From: Gracilaria gracilis
Lineage: Eukaryota > Rhodophyta > Florideophyceae > Gracilariales > Gracilariaceae
DNA length: 64,000 bases
Direction: 5' to 3'
Assembly (NCBI GenBank): GCA_030374805.1
Contig: JARGSG010000032.1
Coordinates: 1-64,000 of the forward strand
Shown: positions 23,301 through 34,330 of the stretch, piece by piece
Layout: every line of letters begins with the position of its first letter
Position numbering within the stretch: the first letter of the stretch is position 1
Notes under the pieces: model-generated
Told to the model about the DNA's origin: nothing
What the model saw: only the letters and a program-made list of their open reading frames with translations
Databases searched by the model: none
Program-made: the position numbers and the translations under genes

Positions 23301-24069
23301 GACGGTGGTATCAGATGACGTGCAAACTTAGGAGGTGTTACAGATATTCGTTTGTGTCCTCGTTGGAAGCATATCCGTACCATCAGACGTGGTACATCCA
23401 CCTTCCATTGGGAGCTGTGGTGTGCGAGACCAGTCAATCGATAACAGATTCCTGCGCTGGGACCAGTACTTTCAACCATTTTGACATGCTTGGGCCAACT
23501 CTAATGACCTTCCCTGTACAAGTACGGCTAATTTGGAAATGGCTCGCTAAAGGCGAAGAACTTACATGCCATGAGCAATGATTCATCGTCAATGACTTTT
23601 CAACAGAGGTGCAACTGAGATGACCATTCCGGTAGACCTTAATGCGAAATATTAACACCCAATCGGAGGCGGATCGCTAGACCACGCTCGCGTGTTGCTT
23701 TCTCGCTGAGATATTTGTGTGATGGACCATTGATTTTGCGAGTGCCACCACTTCTGATTTCCCAAAGTGCAGCCCAAAAAAAACGAAAAAATTGCTTTGC
23801 GCCATGCGCCACTCCACGCTTAAAAAATTGATCGAAATTCTGTCGCCCGCGGCGCGCAGGCTGATTTTGCCTCGTGTCTGATGCAAACGAGCACTATAAT
23901 ACACGTAGTAAGCGATCGGTGCGAAGCCGCGGACAGGCTGATTCTACTACCTTTATAATGCAAAAGTGCGTTGTAAACCTAAAAAACCATCGGCACGGCG
24001 TCGTCCACAGCAGCGCGACGGCAGTCGAAAGAATCAACAAAACTGCCTTGTATGCGCCTGCGCGGTGTA
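20324..24069. other. Unrecognised DNA
   Basis: No gene recognised. Frames noted: minus 21089-21493 and 21755-22162 (Leu/Ser-rich, 134-135 codons), plus 22300-22700 where a coding-like stretch reads across one stop, and plus 23261-23581 (106 codons). None shows a family motif. A basic plus-strand stretch at 23966-24253 contains a C-x-x-C-x-C cluster after an Arg/Gln-rich run, too short to name. Confidence 0.3.
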
Positions 24070-24456
24070 TTACGACTCGAGCGCACTCAAAATATCCAAG
24101 TGGGGCTTTCTACGTGGGGCTATGAACGTCGAACGTTTGGCTTTCCGGATGTCTTGGATCACAGATTTCACTTCCCATGTTGAGCTATCAACGGCGCGTG
24201 TGCGCCAAAGCTTTTCATTCACGCGTTGTTTTCTCAAAATGAGCTGCATCTGAATGTATCCCTCTAAGCGTGTCGTCAGGCACTGACATCTTCGCATATT
24301 CTGACAACCATACCGTGGCGCCCATGGATCCCTCATGGCCACTAACTGGGAGCAATGCTCCACCCCTACGACTGTTCCTGAAAGTAAGTCAACGATAAAC
24401 CCATAGGCAACGTCTGCGTCAATACTATTATGCGTTCCACCAGCACTGGCACACAC
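24070..24456 (-). mobile_element. Possible Mutator-like transposase fragment
   Basis: A 128-codon minus frame opens with GGTHNSIDADVAYGFIVD, LSGTVVGVEHCSQ and, after a gap, RLEGYIQMQL. The order 'sequence-x-viD-x-x-tGkVv, Cys, then a helical segment' is reminiscent of the start of the DDE domain of some Mutator-like transposases. No second or third catalytic acidic residue can be placed with confidence. The frame starts on a non-ATG codon. Alternative: unrelated unknown protein. Confidence 0.3.
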
Positions 24457-24978
24457 GCGGCCATCGGGCCAAAATCAGCCGTAATTACATAAAAGTCTTA
24501 TCTGTAGGGAAAGATTTGTTTCCTGTAGGGAATAACGAACTTTTTAAGACTATATGCGATTCACCGCGTGAAGTGAAGTGCCACCCTCAAAAGTCGAAGG
24601 TGACGCCAACGACGATAAAAAAATCTTTCGGGACGCAACCATCACTCACCCCTTTTTCAGTTGGAGACGGGGCTTCCTTAAAAACGTCAAGTGGTAGGGC
24701 TACACGGCGTGGACGGACTGTTTCGTGTTGTTGCTCCGTTGGAGGCTTTGAAGATATCGCTTCATGAGGCATACCGGTTAAACCCCGATCGAGATCCAGT
24801 ACATTGCTCTGTAGTGAAGGTTCTTCCTCATTAGAATTTTCCTGTGATGATACAGTAGTTTCCATATTGAGAGTTGGAGCAGGTTCGACGCGATCACCCG
24901 ATATTCAATCATGGAGGCCATTAACTTCTAACACGATAGTGTGCTAATGCGACGGAATTACGTTGTACAGCTCATCCA

Positions 24979-25567
24979 CTACCAGAGACAGCTTACTTGA
25001 AGATTTCTTTTCGGGAGTATAATATTCTTTACGTAAACAGAAATAGCAGCCAGCAGTGATATGTTTAGTAGAGACGTAGGAATTTTATAATCGAAATTCA
25101 TCTTGTAAGCACTTTTTGCTTTCCCCATCGATTTCTGAGCAATCGGTACCATCTTCTTAAACCAGACCTTCCGGGCGCCCCGCTGCAATCATGGCGGGCA
25201 AAGAGTATCCCGCTTGGACTCATTCTCTATTTCCACAGGAGGTGAATTACAAATTGTACAATTAAAACGTTAAACATGCCTATTGGTCTCGGGGTGATAC
25301 TTAGTCGTAAACACATCTTTCACGTATATGATTCGGCATACGTCTTGAAATAATTTCGAAGTGACCTGTCTTCCGTCACCAGATAGAACTTCTACAGGTA
25401 GACCGTACACGAACATGCAAGGTTGGACGAACGCCATTACCACTAAAGCAGCTGTGATGTTCCGAAGTAAAACGGTCCTTACCAGTTTGGAAAACTGGTC
25501 CGTGATAACCAAGAGAATATAGGACCGTGTGGTAAGGATTCCAGTATGTCAATGGCGACAAACTCAA
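24979..25567 (-). pseudogene. Gypsy integrase remnant
   Basis: The core (25270-25567) shows VITDQFSKLV and a later FTTKYHPETNRHV, the stretch where retroviral-type integrases carry DRFSK and a TAYHPQTDGQ box. The C-terminal piece (24979-25188) has VPIAQKSMGKAKSAYK and NFDYK, matching the typical A-x-x-x-x-K-x-Y-x-D-x-x-R box after the core. Fossil; part of the element at 24587-28938. Confidence 0.75.
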
Positions 25568-26929
25568 AGGGGGCCAGAGCCGAGAATAGCGTTAAGCTCT
25601 TGAATATTTCCAGAGCCGATCACTATTCCTAACACAATACATGCATCCACGACCAATTGTATAGCAGTCAGCTGCCATAGCAGGCCAATAGAAATATCTT
25701 CGTAGAGTCAATTAAAGCTCTTTTTAGCCAGGATGTGCTCCAATCTAAACATAATGTGATAGATGAAGGAATCTGTAGGGCAGAGAAGGAGGTACTACAA
25801 TTTGTGGGTTTCAGAAAGATAACCTTGGTCACTCTCCGCAAAGGAAATATGAATGCTCCGTTAGGACATCAACGAATCTGCGAACATAATGGATCTTTTT
25901 GCTGTTCAGGTATCATCACTTCATGAGTTTCTGGCACAAAGAAACCCGCGAGAGATTTTGAAGACTCTGTAACCAATAACTGGTCACAGACACCATCATC
26001 CAAGTATTGGAATTCCCCGCTCTCTATCCACATCATGAAACATGGGATCTAATAGTCATCTGACGCGTCTACGTAGGCAAGAGTTTCCTGAACGGATAAA
26101 GAGCCAAGCTGAAAATTGAGAATTCCTTTCTTATACTATATTTCGTATTCGAAGTAAGAGAGACGTAATCTCCATCGCACTAGAAGACCTAACGAATCAA
26201 AATTTTCCATTGAACATCGGAGTACCGAGTGATTGGTTTGTATTCCGACAAAATTACCGAAAAGGTACGGTTGGAGAAACGGCACTGCTCATACAACGGC
26301 CAAGCACTCTTTCTCAGAAACTCGATAGTTCTTCTCATGAGCATTGAGCGTGCGGGACCAATACAAAATTGAGAGCTTTGTACCATCTCTAGTAGTCTAA
26401 AAGTGAAGCAAACCAACTCGGGAATCACTTGAGTCAATATCGATTGAGGACTTTTACCCAGGTTAGAGAAAGGCCAACATTGGTGATGGTCTTACGGGCA
26501 CCCGCAAGAAACTGAAAGGTGGAATTTTGAGCTTAACTAAATGGTTTCAGTTCAACTATATGTCCTTTTTGAAGGAGACTAATAAGTAGTTCTGAGATCT
26601 CAGCCAAGTTCAGAACGAATCGGCGGTACCCGTTACAAAATCCTAAATAGGGCCTGAGTTTCGTTTGAATCCCTCAGATGACTCGCTTCCTTCAAAGACC
26701 TTACCCGCAACTCTTCTACTTTAGGTCATGTCCGTCCGATGGCTTCTCCAAGATATTTAAGCCGTCTCCGTCGGCTGACGATTCCAAGATATTTAACCGA
26801 GTCGGTAAAGATCTCCCATTTCTTGAGCTCGAACGTCACGTCTGCGTTGCTGAGAACGTTTATTACGTCCCTGCCATGTAACAGATAATCTTCCCTGTTA
26901 TTATAAAAGAAAATGATGTCTTCAAGATA

Positions 26930-27530
26930 TACCTAACAGTTGTTCCACCAAAATGGGGGCAAGAGGAAATTGATCTTCCCCTGGAAATTGGTCAGAACAT
27001 TAGTGAGTCCAAAGAGAATATGCTCAAAAAGATAAACTCTTCGTCGCACACAAATTTTGTGTTGTCCTATTGCTCTTCCCTGATTCGGACTTGCCAGTAT
27101 CTTCGATTTTGCATGAAGGGATGAAAAAACCTTAGCGCTTCCAAGGGAGGCGATGTACTTGTCCATGCTTGGAATGGGATAAGTATCCCCACAGTAACCA
27201 TATCCATGCAGCGGCAATCGATACAAAATTTTCATGCGCAGTCCGCTTTCGGAACAAAAAGGAAAGCATATACCCATAAAAATTGAATGGTTTGATAAAT
27301 GTTCTTTTCAACTTGAGATGTCCTCCCCCCAAGCAGCAAAGCCTGCCATGCAGGATTGCTGTGAGATGGGGCGAGAATCCGGAAGTTTATCGATTCTTTT
27401 CTCTGTCACAGCAATGTTTTCAAGGAAACCACCCCAAATTTGCGTGAAATTTCTTGACATATCTCTTAAACGATCGCGGTACGTTTCTGGAAAAGGATCC
27501 AAACGAATTTCTACCAACTCAGTCACAGTT
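26930..27530 (-). pseudogene. Gypsy reverse transcriptase remnant
   Basis: Contains the RT landmarks DTYPIPSMDKYIASLGSAKVF, shortened here to DTYPIPSMDK and SLGSAKVF, which in Ty3/Gypsy polymerases lie between RT motifs 2 and 3, and further on LFGLTN, like the LPFGLTNAP box. A preceding segment (27308-27526) supplies the region upstream of the RT palm. Fossil; part of the element at 24587-28938. Confidence 0.75.
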
Positions 27531-28938
27531 TCAATTCATCTGCAGGAGAAGCAGCCCTGCTCCCAGGCTTCTGAGAATTGACTGTTAGGATAGAATTTGT
27601 AATGGTGACAATGACTTCGTTGTTATCCACCATCGTTTCCACGAGATCACTCTCCCTCACCTTAGGGTCATTTCCACGGCGTACGTCGGCAATTTTGACT
27701 TTCGTAGGTAAAATGGTCGCCGGGTTTGGCAATAGGGTAACAAAACCCCGGTTCTTGACTAACGTCTACGGAACAGGACACAGATGTGAAATCAGCATCT
27801 TAAAAGGCTGCCTGGCTCCAAGATGAAGGAAACAATTTGTGACAGCCAGTTGAAGAGATTCATACAACGATTAAATAGGTTCCAAGACGTGTATATCATG
27901 TTGGTCGGATTTAAAATACACCCATAATTGAGAATGAGCAGGAATTATGAGAGAACGAGCACATCGTAAGCAACTAGAAATTCATCAGTTTCTGAGCTTT
28001 CTGAAGCACTGGCAAACCTAACTGATTTTGAAACGCCTGGATCAGAGTCTTACAAACAAGAGGTACTGTAGAAACATCTTCAAGCTCAAAAGGACGAACA
28101 TATGGTCTAACTGCTTCAACAAATCGATCAGAGAAATTGCATGCCAGTTTGACTCGCACGGCGACCGACTCGCATTCTACAAATTCCAAGTAAACTGAAC
28201 AGGTACCAAGTCTCACAATGAGGTCAATAAAACCAGCCGTTCCTGATGAATTGTCATTGGCATCAACGGTGTCCAACGAGGTACCCTTCTGAACAAGATT
28301 TCGAATTGACGAAGCCAATAAAGATTTGACCACAAATATATTGGGGCCAGCTCCTCTGTCTAGTACAGATAATTAGTTAGTCAGAAAATGTTCTGATAAG
28401 CCAAGGTCAGCGTAAACTTTGTAATTTCGCTTTTTCATGTCCATAGACCGATCTAGGATACGTTCGTTTCGAGAAAGTATCCACAGTAGACGCATTACAC
28501 CAAAGTGGCTTCAGCTCACATCTGAATCAGAAACTCTCCTTCAAAGAATACTAACTGGGGAGCGAAGCGGGGATGTCTCGAGCGCCGCATACCTCAAAGT
28601 TGAGGGCACTCTCCCTACAGGGAACACTCTCAAGGTCAGTTTTCTGACAAAGAGTCTGCCGTGGGGGAGCTTCCTCCCTGTGAGGCATAAGATATGTCAT
28701 TCTTGCGATAACTGAATACGCCCGAAGATAGTTTAGATGACGGTCTCAGCTGTGGAGGCTGAGAGATCGACCCCGGTGAGAGTAATGCAAGGACCTGTTT
28801 ATATTGTAAACACTGTACAGGAGCACGTTTTTCTTTTGTCAAGGACTCATAAGCTTTGATCGTCTTCGCCAATTCCTTAACCAGAATCGTACATTTCGGA
28901 AAAATATGACCATGATGGTAAAAGATATGACAAACCAC

Positions 28939-29650
28939 TTCACTTTGATCCGACTGTCGGTGACGTTTATCCTCCTGACACTGTGGCGTACTACGTATCC
29001 ATCTTGCACAACCTTTAAGGACTGCCTCTCTCGCTTAGGATAACTTCGGTGCCAAAACCTGGGAGCTAGCTTAATATAGTGCCGGGCTATACTAGGAGGA
29101 TTTCAAAGTAGACGGGACTCTGTAGGGGGCCAAGTTTTACGTCCGTAGAAATGGGCGAGAAAAACATTGTCCGCCTTGTGGTGTGCCATTTTACGGCGCT
29201 AAAGCAAGACTTTGGCAAAACATGGGATATTGTTCTAATGACGAATAAAATTTGCAACATGTGTGGAATGTCTCATTTTACCTGGTTGCATACTGCGTTT
29301 CCATTTCCCTGGACTTCTGCTTGGTGTCATGGTATCATGAAGAGCCAGGAGGGCTTCCTAAATTGCATTTCTAATATGAAAGATATGTAGAAATGATATA
29401 GTACCGATAAATTTTAGTATATTTCAGACGTGGAAAAATATATATGTAATATATATCTTTGGTGCTATTTCACACATTTGCGATATAAGTACTAAATACT
29501 CTGATATTTGCCATATCACCTCTCCCTCAGAAGTATACCCTAAATACATCGGATCCAATCAAGACCTTTCGTGAGACTTACCCACGTATGATATCTAATT
29601 TAACGATATACTAAACACGTATGTGAATTGTATCATAACCTCCCAAATTC
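28939..29650. other. Junction between Gypsy and Copia remnants
   Basis: No gene. AT-rich sequence with TATATATGTAATATATAT at about 29440-29457. It should contain the left terminal repeat of the Copia element and the right end of the Gypsy element, but I could not match either with a partner repeat by eye. Confidence 0.35.
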
Positions 29651-30008
29651 TGCTTCAGATATGTCCAACCCATATCACATGTGTAACTCTGATTTCCACT
29701 GCGTATCCAGACAAGAGAACTAGACCATGAGAATACCATAAAGCAAAGTATTGCTCTGAACGAAGCTGCCGTCCAGGTAGAAAGGCTTTATCGTTACCAA
29801 CACCTTCGCCGAATGGAGAATACCTTGAGTTCATCATAGGAAAACTCATTTTCATTCGGATATCATTACTTGGTAGTTGAAATTGACCCTTGTCATTGAA
29901 ATATCAAAGCACTTCCACGGAAGTTAATTCTTTCAAGAAATCACATTCATGGAATATTCAGTAAATTCAGGCCTTGATGACAATTTCATGAGGTTGTTCT
30001 CCTTTAAA

Positions 30009-30971
30009 TTACTGTTTTAGAGCCCTCGTATAGGAATCACTTTTAACCTCCATTACTTCTTCTTTCAAGATTTTTCCCTGGGCTATTCTGAAGAGTAAAA
30101 GAGAGAACCCTTCCTTTGCGTAATACTGAGAAACCTGAGATACCGTGAAAACGTTCTGGTTCAATTTACATCTCCCTGCTCCATTAAAATCTATACTCAT
30201 TGCAATTTGCCAAATCTTTCTCTGCTTGCACGGTTTCAAATCTATTGCATTCTTTTTCCTCATCCAACCAAAAATGTTCGCTTCCGATTCCAAACGAATC
30301 GTCTACTTGCATAGCAGCATAGCAACGATTCCTTCCAAATAATTCTCATTTTGCCTGTAGAGTAGACAAACGTCTGGTTTCGTTGAAAGAATGACCAATG
30401 ATTCTTGTGGTCAGCATGGCACGCAACAAACCAATAAATACCACACTCTGGGATACCGTAGAGCGGTTTGAGAACGCGCAGAACCTTGTTTTTCTCCAAA
30501 CGCAATTCTTTTGGTGGTGTAAGGTAAATATCTTGTTTTATTGGAGAGGCGGATTGAATGTGTTCTTGGGATATGTCCCTGACATATGTGTTGTAGTTCA
30601 TGAACAAAGCCGCGACAGATAATGCAACTCGTCGATCTAGGCGTGATACTGTAGAAGACTTTGTGGCAATCTGTAAGTCCCCTTTGTCACGGAAATTTGT
30701 GCCACTATTCGTGATTTGTCAAATGTATGGCCATAAACAGTCTTCACAAGCTCCATTCATCGACTACCGAATATTCTGGTGTTGTCCGGAATAGCCTCAA
30801 TACTAACAACTTCGAACGACTTTTCTTCAGTGATTCAGAAAGCTCCTTTCCCCTCGACACAGTGAAGAATTTTCCAGGTCTCTCATGTGTCACATTCTTG
30901 GCTGTTGTGGAAATGTCGAACATTATGGTCAAGAGAACATCCGATATTTCTTCATCTGCATTCTTCTTCAA
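30009..30971 (-). pseudogene. Copia reverse transcriptase remnant
   Basis: 30260-30607 shows IYLTPPKELRLEKNKVLRV followed by LKPLYGIPECGIYWF, the very typical Copia RT box (V-x-x-PP, LYGL-x-x-S-x-x-x-W). 30009-30293 carries the later part with SIDFNGAGRCKLN and VSQVSQYY. Fossil; part of the element at 29651-34330. Confidence 0.75.
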
Positions 30972-31208
30972 AGACGTGGCAAAATCACCTTACTCTAATA
31001 ACCGGTTTTCACTCCAATCATCATCAGTCAAACCTCAACTCACCTTGCGATTTTTGGAGTTCGACGTAGTCAGCTCCAAATTAGATTTTGTAACAGGTTT
31101 GACGACGTTAGATCTCAAGAGCCTCCTCCCATGTGGTAACTGCAAAATTAGAGTCTCACCCTCGACTTATATGAATGGAGCAGGGCCTTCCCAACTTTTC
31201 GACGTGTC

Positions 31209-31982
31209 TCAAAATATGTGAACGGGACATCCTGCTGGTAGCTTCAGAATACTCTCGCTGTGCTCCTTTCCTTTTGGGCTACCACTGTGCTTGAAACCGA
31301 AGGCTACTATATCTTTTGCTTCCTCTTTCTGTACCTTCTTATTGGTGGCTTCGAGCGCTGCAGCCCTTTTTAGCTGTGTCTCGGCTGGAGTTCTTCGGGC
31401 CAGACGTGGAAGAAAACCAAAAACAAGGGAAGTGGGGCATAGGCCCTCTCGTCCTACCGTTTCGTTCAAGGATTTGACGGCCATTTGTAGGCAGTCTGCA
31501 CCGTTTTCCGTACGGAACATTACTTCCCTGATCTCTAGATAGGCAGTTTGCAATGGTCCGTGATACTTCTCGAGATGTGACATTGTGGAAGGCGATTCCA
31601 CTGGGGCCTGTAAGATGGGTATACCATCAGTCTCAGCTGAGTCCAAAAACTCTTTCGAAGCAAAGTTTCCGCCCTGGTCGAGACGTAGAAAATCAGGAGG
31701 GCTGAGATAAAGAAGCGATTAGCATCGCAGAAAGGCTTTTCAAACGTCTGAGGACCAAACGCGGTGGAGAAACAAAGCACCGCTGTAGTGTGTGGCCTCA
31801 TCAACCGCATTCATGATAGGTCTGTTGTCGATATATGTGATATCAATTGCCACAATGTGATTGAACTTCAAATCGTTTGTACTAATCGTTATTTTGAACC
31901 TACGTGGGCTAGGAGCATTTGTAGCACAAGTGTTGCATGCTTTGGAAAGTTCATCGATTCCCTCACGAACGTCCTTATTCAT
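31209..31982 (-). pseudogene. Copia integrase remnant
   Basis: 31740-31982 has a CNTCATNAPSPRRF zinc-region end, then FNHIVAIDITYIDNRP and VDEATHYSGALFL, the first catalytic Asp region of Copia-type integrases. 31209-31646 has YLEIREVMFRTE and a LNETVGREGLCPTSLVFG segment, the region that follows the last catalytic residue. Fossil; part of the element at 29651-34330. Confidence 0.7.
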
Positions 31983-33929
31983 CTCTTCTGCTCTGGCGCG
32001 TTTGAGAAATTCATAAAGGTATGCACACTTGGGTTGCCTAAAGACTCGATGAAGCTTTATGAGCTCAGCTTCAGTATAAAGTGAGTAATCAATATCGCTT
32101 GGCTTTCATTTGTGAACAAGAAAGTAGTTCCTCAACATGTGTGGCTGTGTGAGGTTTTCGTACATCACATACTGCTTCTGGATACTTATCACTAAGCCGT
32201 TGTCAATCATACCCTTTATGCTGAGAAGACTTGGTCCATTGCCAGGCATGATTTGAAACTGGACATCGATGACAAGCTCCAAGTTCTTAAATGCTATAGG
32301 GATGGTGGCAGTTGCAATAGCCCTTTTTGTGCCACGCATGGGTTAGTCTTCTCGTGTCATTCTGCTTCAAACGACAAGGTACATGATACTCTTCGCAGTA
32401 GGCTTTGTACTGGGTTTACGACACGACCGAGGAGCGATTGGCACACGTATCTAGAAAAACACCATTGAATTCATGGATTTCGATTTGGGATTCGTTCATC
32501 GTCGCCGAAGCGGCACGGAGATCTGTACTGTACGTGGTTCCATGGAGAAAAGAGGGGTTTGCGTAGAGCTGCTTATCTTTATGTGGAGGGAGATTTTGTC
32601 TTCGGCAATTTATCAGACTTTGTCTTCTTCATCATCAGAATATTCGTCTCAAGAGTAGAAATAGTTGATTTGATCATCCTCGTTTTCTCCAAAGTTCTCC
32701 AATGTGTAGTCTATTACATGTGCAATATCTACCACTGTGAGAGACGCAGACGGCCTGTACTTTGTGCCTACAATCAATCGATGTCTTGACTTCTGAAAGA
32801 CTGTGACGTGTTCGTGCCACGTGATCTTCTCCACAATCGTTGCATCTCTTCTTTCATCGAAAAGATCTAGAAGAAATCTTCCCATTTCTTGCATGATTTC
32901 TCTTCGTGTATCCTCTTACGTTCCTCTTCGCCTCGCCTCCATAAGTATTACCAAGGCTGTAGTGCGCTTCTCGATAGGAACTCGCTTTATTCGTGGTAAC
33001 CACGAATAAACCTGCAGATCGGGGTTTACTGGAGAGAAAGAATGCAATTCTACTGAGCGGATCTTGCGATGTGCGCGGAATTTGCTCACGCAGTGAATAT
33101 GTGATTTGCTTTGTATCGACCGCAACAATTAGCTAATCTCTGAAGAAGTTTTCTGTATGGTGGAAAGGTTGAGCTGTTTCTGAAATTGCAAATGCTTATG
33201 AAAAAAGAGCGAAAGACTTCCAATACGCTGTTTTCGCGACTCTATGGCATGAATTGATATAACCTGGGCGATACCCGGAGGACTGAGGTCCTGTTGCGTT
33301 GCCCCTCACTGATGTAATTATTGATAACCGGCTGCAGCGTATCCTCGTAAGACGCTCCAGGTCGATAGTTTTCAATGTAGAGCGACAAAGCATCTTCGTC
33401 TAACATCACTGGCATAGCTTAAACCATCTCATGATCTATTTGCTTGCAAACACGCGCCGTGGTATCGTATAACTCTAGAAACTGACGCAAATCATCTTCG
33501 AATCCGCCGCAGAAACGCTTTTGTCCTTGGTGGGCTTTGATTATGCCATTTAAACTTAGCGGCCGCCCATCGAAATCCTTGAGAGAATAGTTAGCGGCCT
33601 TATGGTTTAGAAGCTCAGATAAATGTGCAATGATGTTTGGGAGGACATGTCGTACCCTGGTTCGAGAATGTGGCTTGCATAATGCCTCAAGATCGAATAT
33701 CCTAGCTTCCGATTCAGGTCAATCGTCGTTACCGTTCGAAATGGAGGACTCAGCGTTTGTTGTTGTATATTTCATTTTCTGCAGATAGAAGGGTGATTTC
33801 GACAAAGCGCCATCATGGCTCACATGAGGCTCCGCACCAACTGGTACATTGCTGTTAAGGGTTTCTCTTGTCGTAGCTACAGACGGAATGTTTATGTCAT
33901 CAGCTGCGACAAATGCTGACTGAGTCAGA

Positions 33930-34330
33930 AATTCAGATAGAGCGTTCCTCCAGGTGAAACCTTGCTGACGTTTGACATATACTTCGCGCCAAATAAGACA
34001 CTATATCCACTTCAGCTTAGTTTCCGTCAATAGGACTGCGATTGTCTGCTCTCTGAACGTGGCTGTGAATTCAATCCATAGCAGCTTACATATAAGATCC
34101 GTTTCGTTGCAAGCCTCGAGCATTTTTCTTCCGTAAGATTCCATATCAGACTTGTTCTAAGCAAGGAGCTCTGCAAGAGCGCCGTCGGGCGGAGGGTCGG
34201 GGTCTCCAATCTTGTGGAGAGCCTCTTCTGCGGCACTTAAAACTGCCTGAAAAGGTGAAACTTTGTCACCCGTAGGTGTGGGATCAGAAATTTCAACTTC
34301 TTCACTGACGATGTTGCCCGGGGTAGCCAT
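33930..34330 (-). pseudogene. Copia gag start
   Basis: From the ATG at 34328-34330 a coding-like gag beginning runs leftwards with the words ATPGNIVSEEVEIS and LSAAEEALHKIG, acidic then helical, without a zinc knuckle visible in the part that can be read. This fixes the 5' end of the coding part of the element at 29651-34330. Fossil. Confidence 0.5.

Larger units (their letters stand above)
24587..28938 (-). mobile_element. Ty3/Gypsy LTR retrotransposon, decayed
   Basis: A minus-strand element with parts in the expected Gypsy order: a gag-like charged segment (28636-28938), a protease-like segment (27974-28333), reverse transcriptase (about 26930-27530), RNase H-like sequence (about 26190-26440), integrase core (25270-25567) and integrase C-terminal region (24979-25188), with a Pro/Glu-rich tail to about 24587. 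It is clearly broken, with many interruptions (around ten or more). Long terminal repeats could not be delimited by eye. The degree of decay indicates an old insertion. Confidence 0.8.
29651..34330 (-). mobile_element. Ty1/Copia LTR retrotransposon, decayed
   Basis: A minus-strand element in Copia order: gag from an ATG at 34328-34330 onwards, integrase before reverse transcriptase (31982 to 31209, then 30971 to 30009). Integrase preceding RT separates Copia from Gypsy. Broken, with many interruptions (about ten or more). Terminal repeats were not delimited. The sequence just right of the gag start (34331-34900) is the likely place of the right repeat and leader. Confidence 0.75.

Noticed and set aside
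23966-24253. Cys-rich end of a PiggyBac-type transposase
   Set aside because: Only a C-x-x-C-x-C cluster after a basic stretch. Too short and without the other expected Cys and His.
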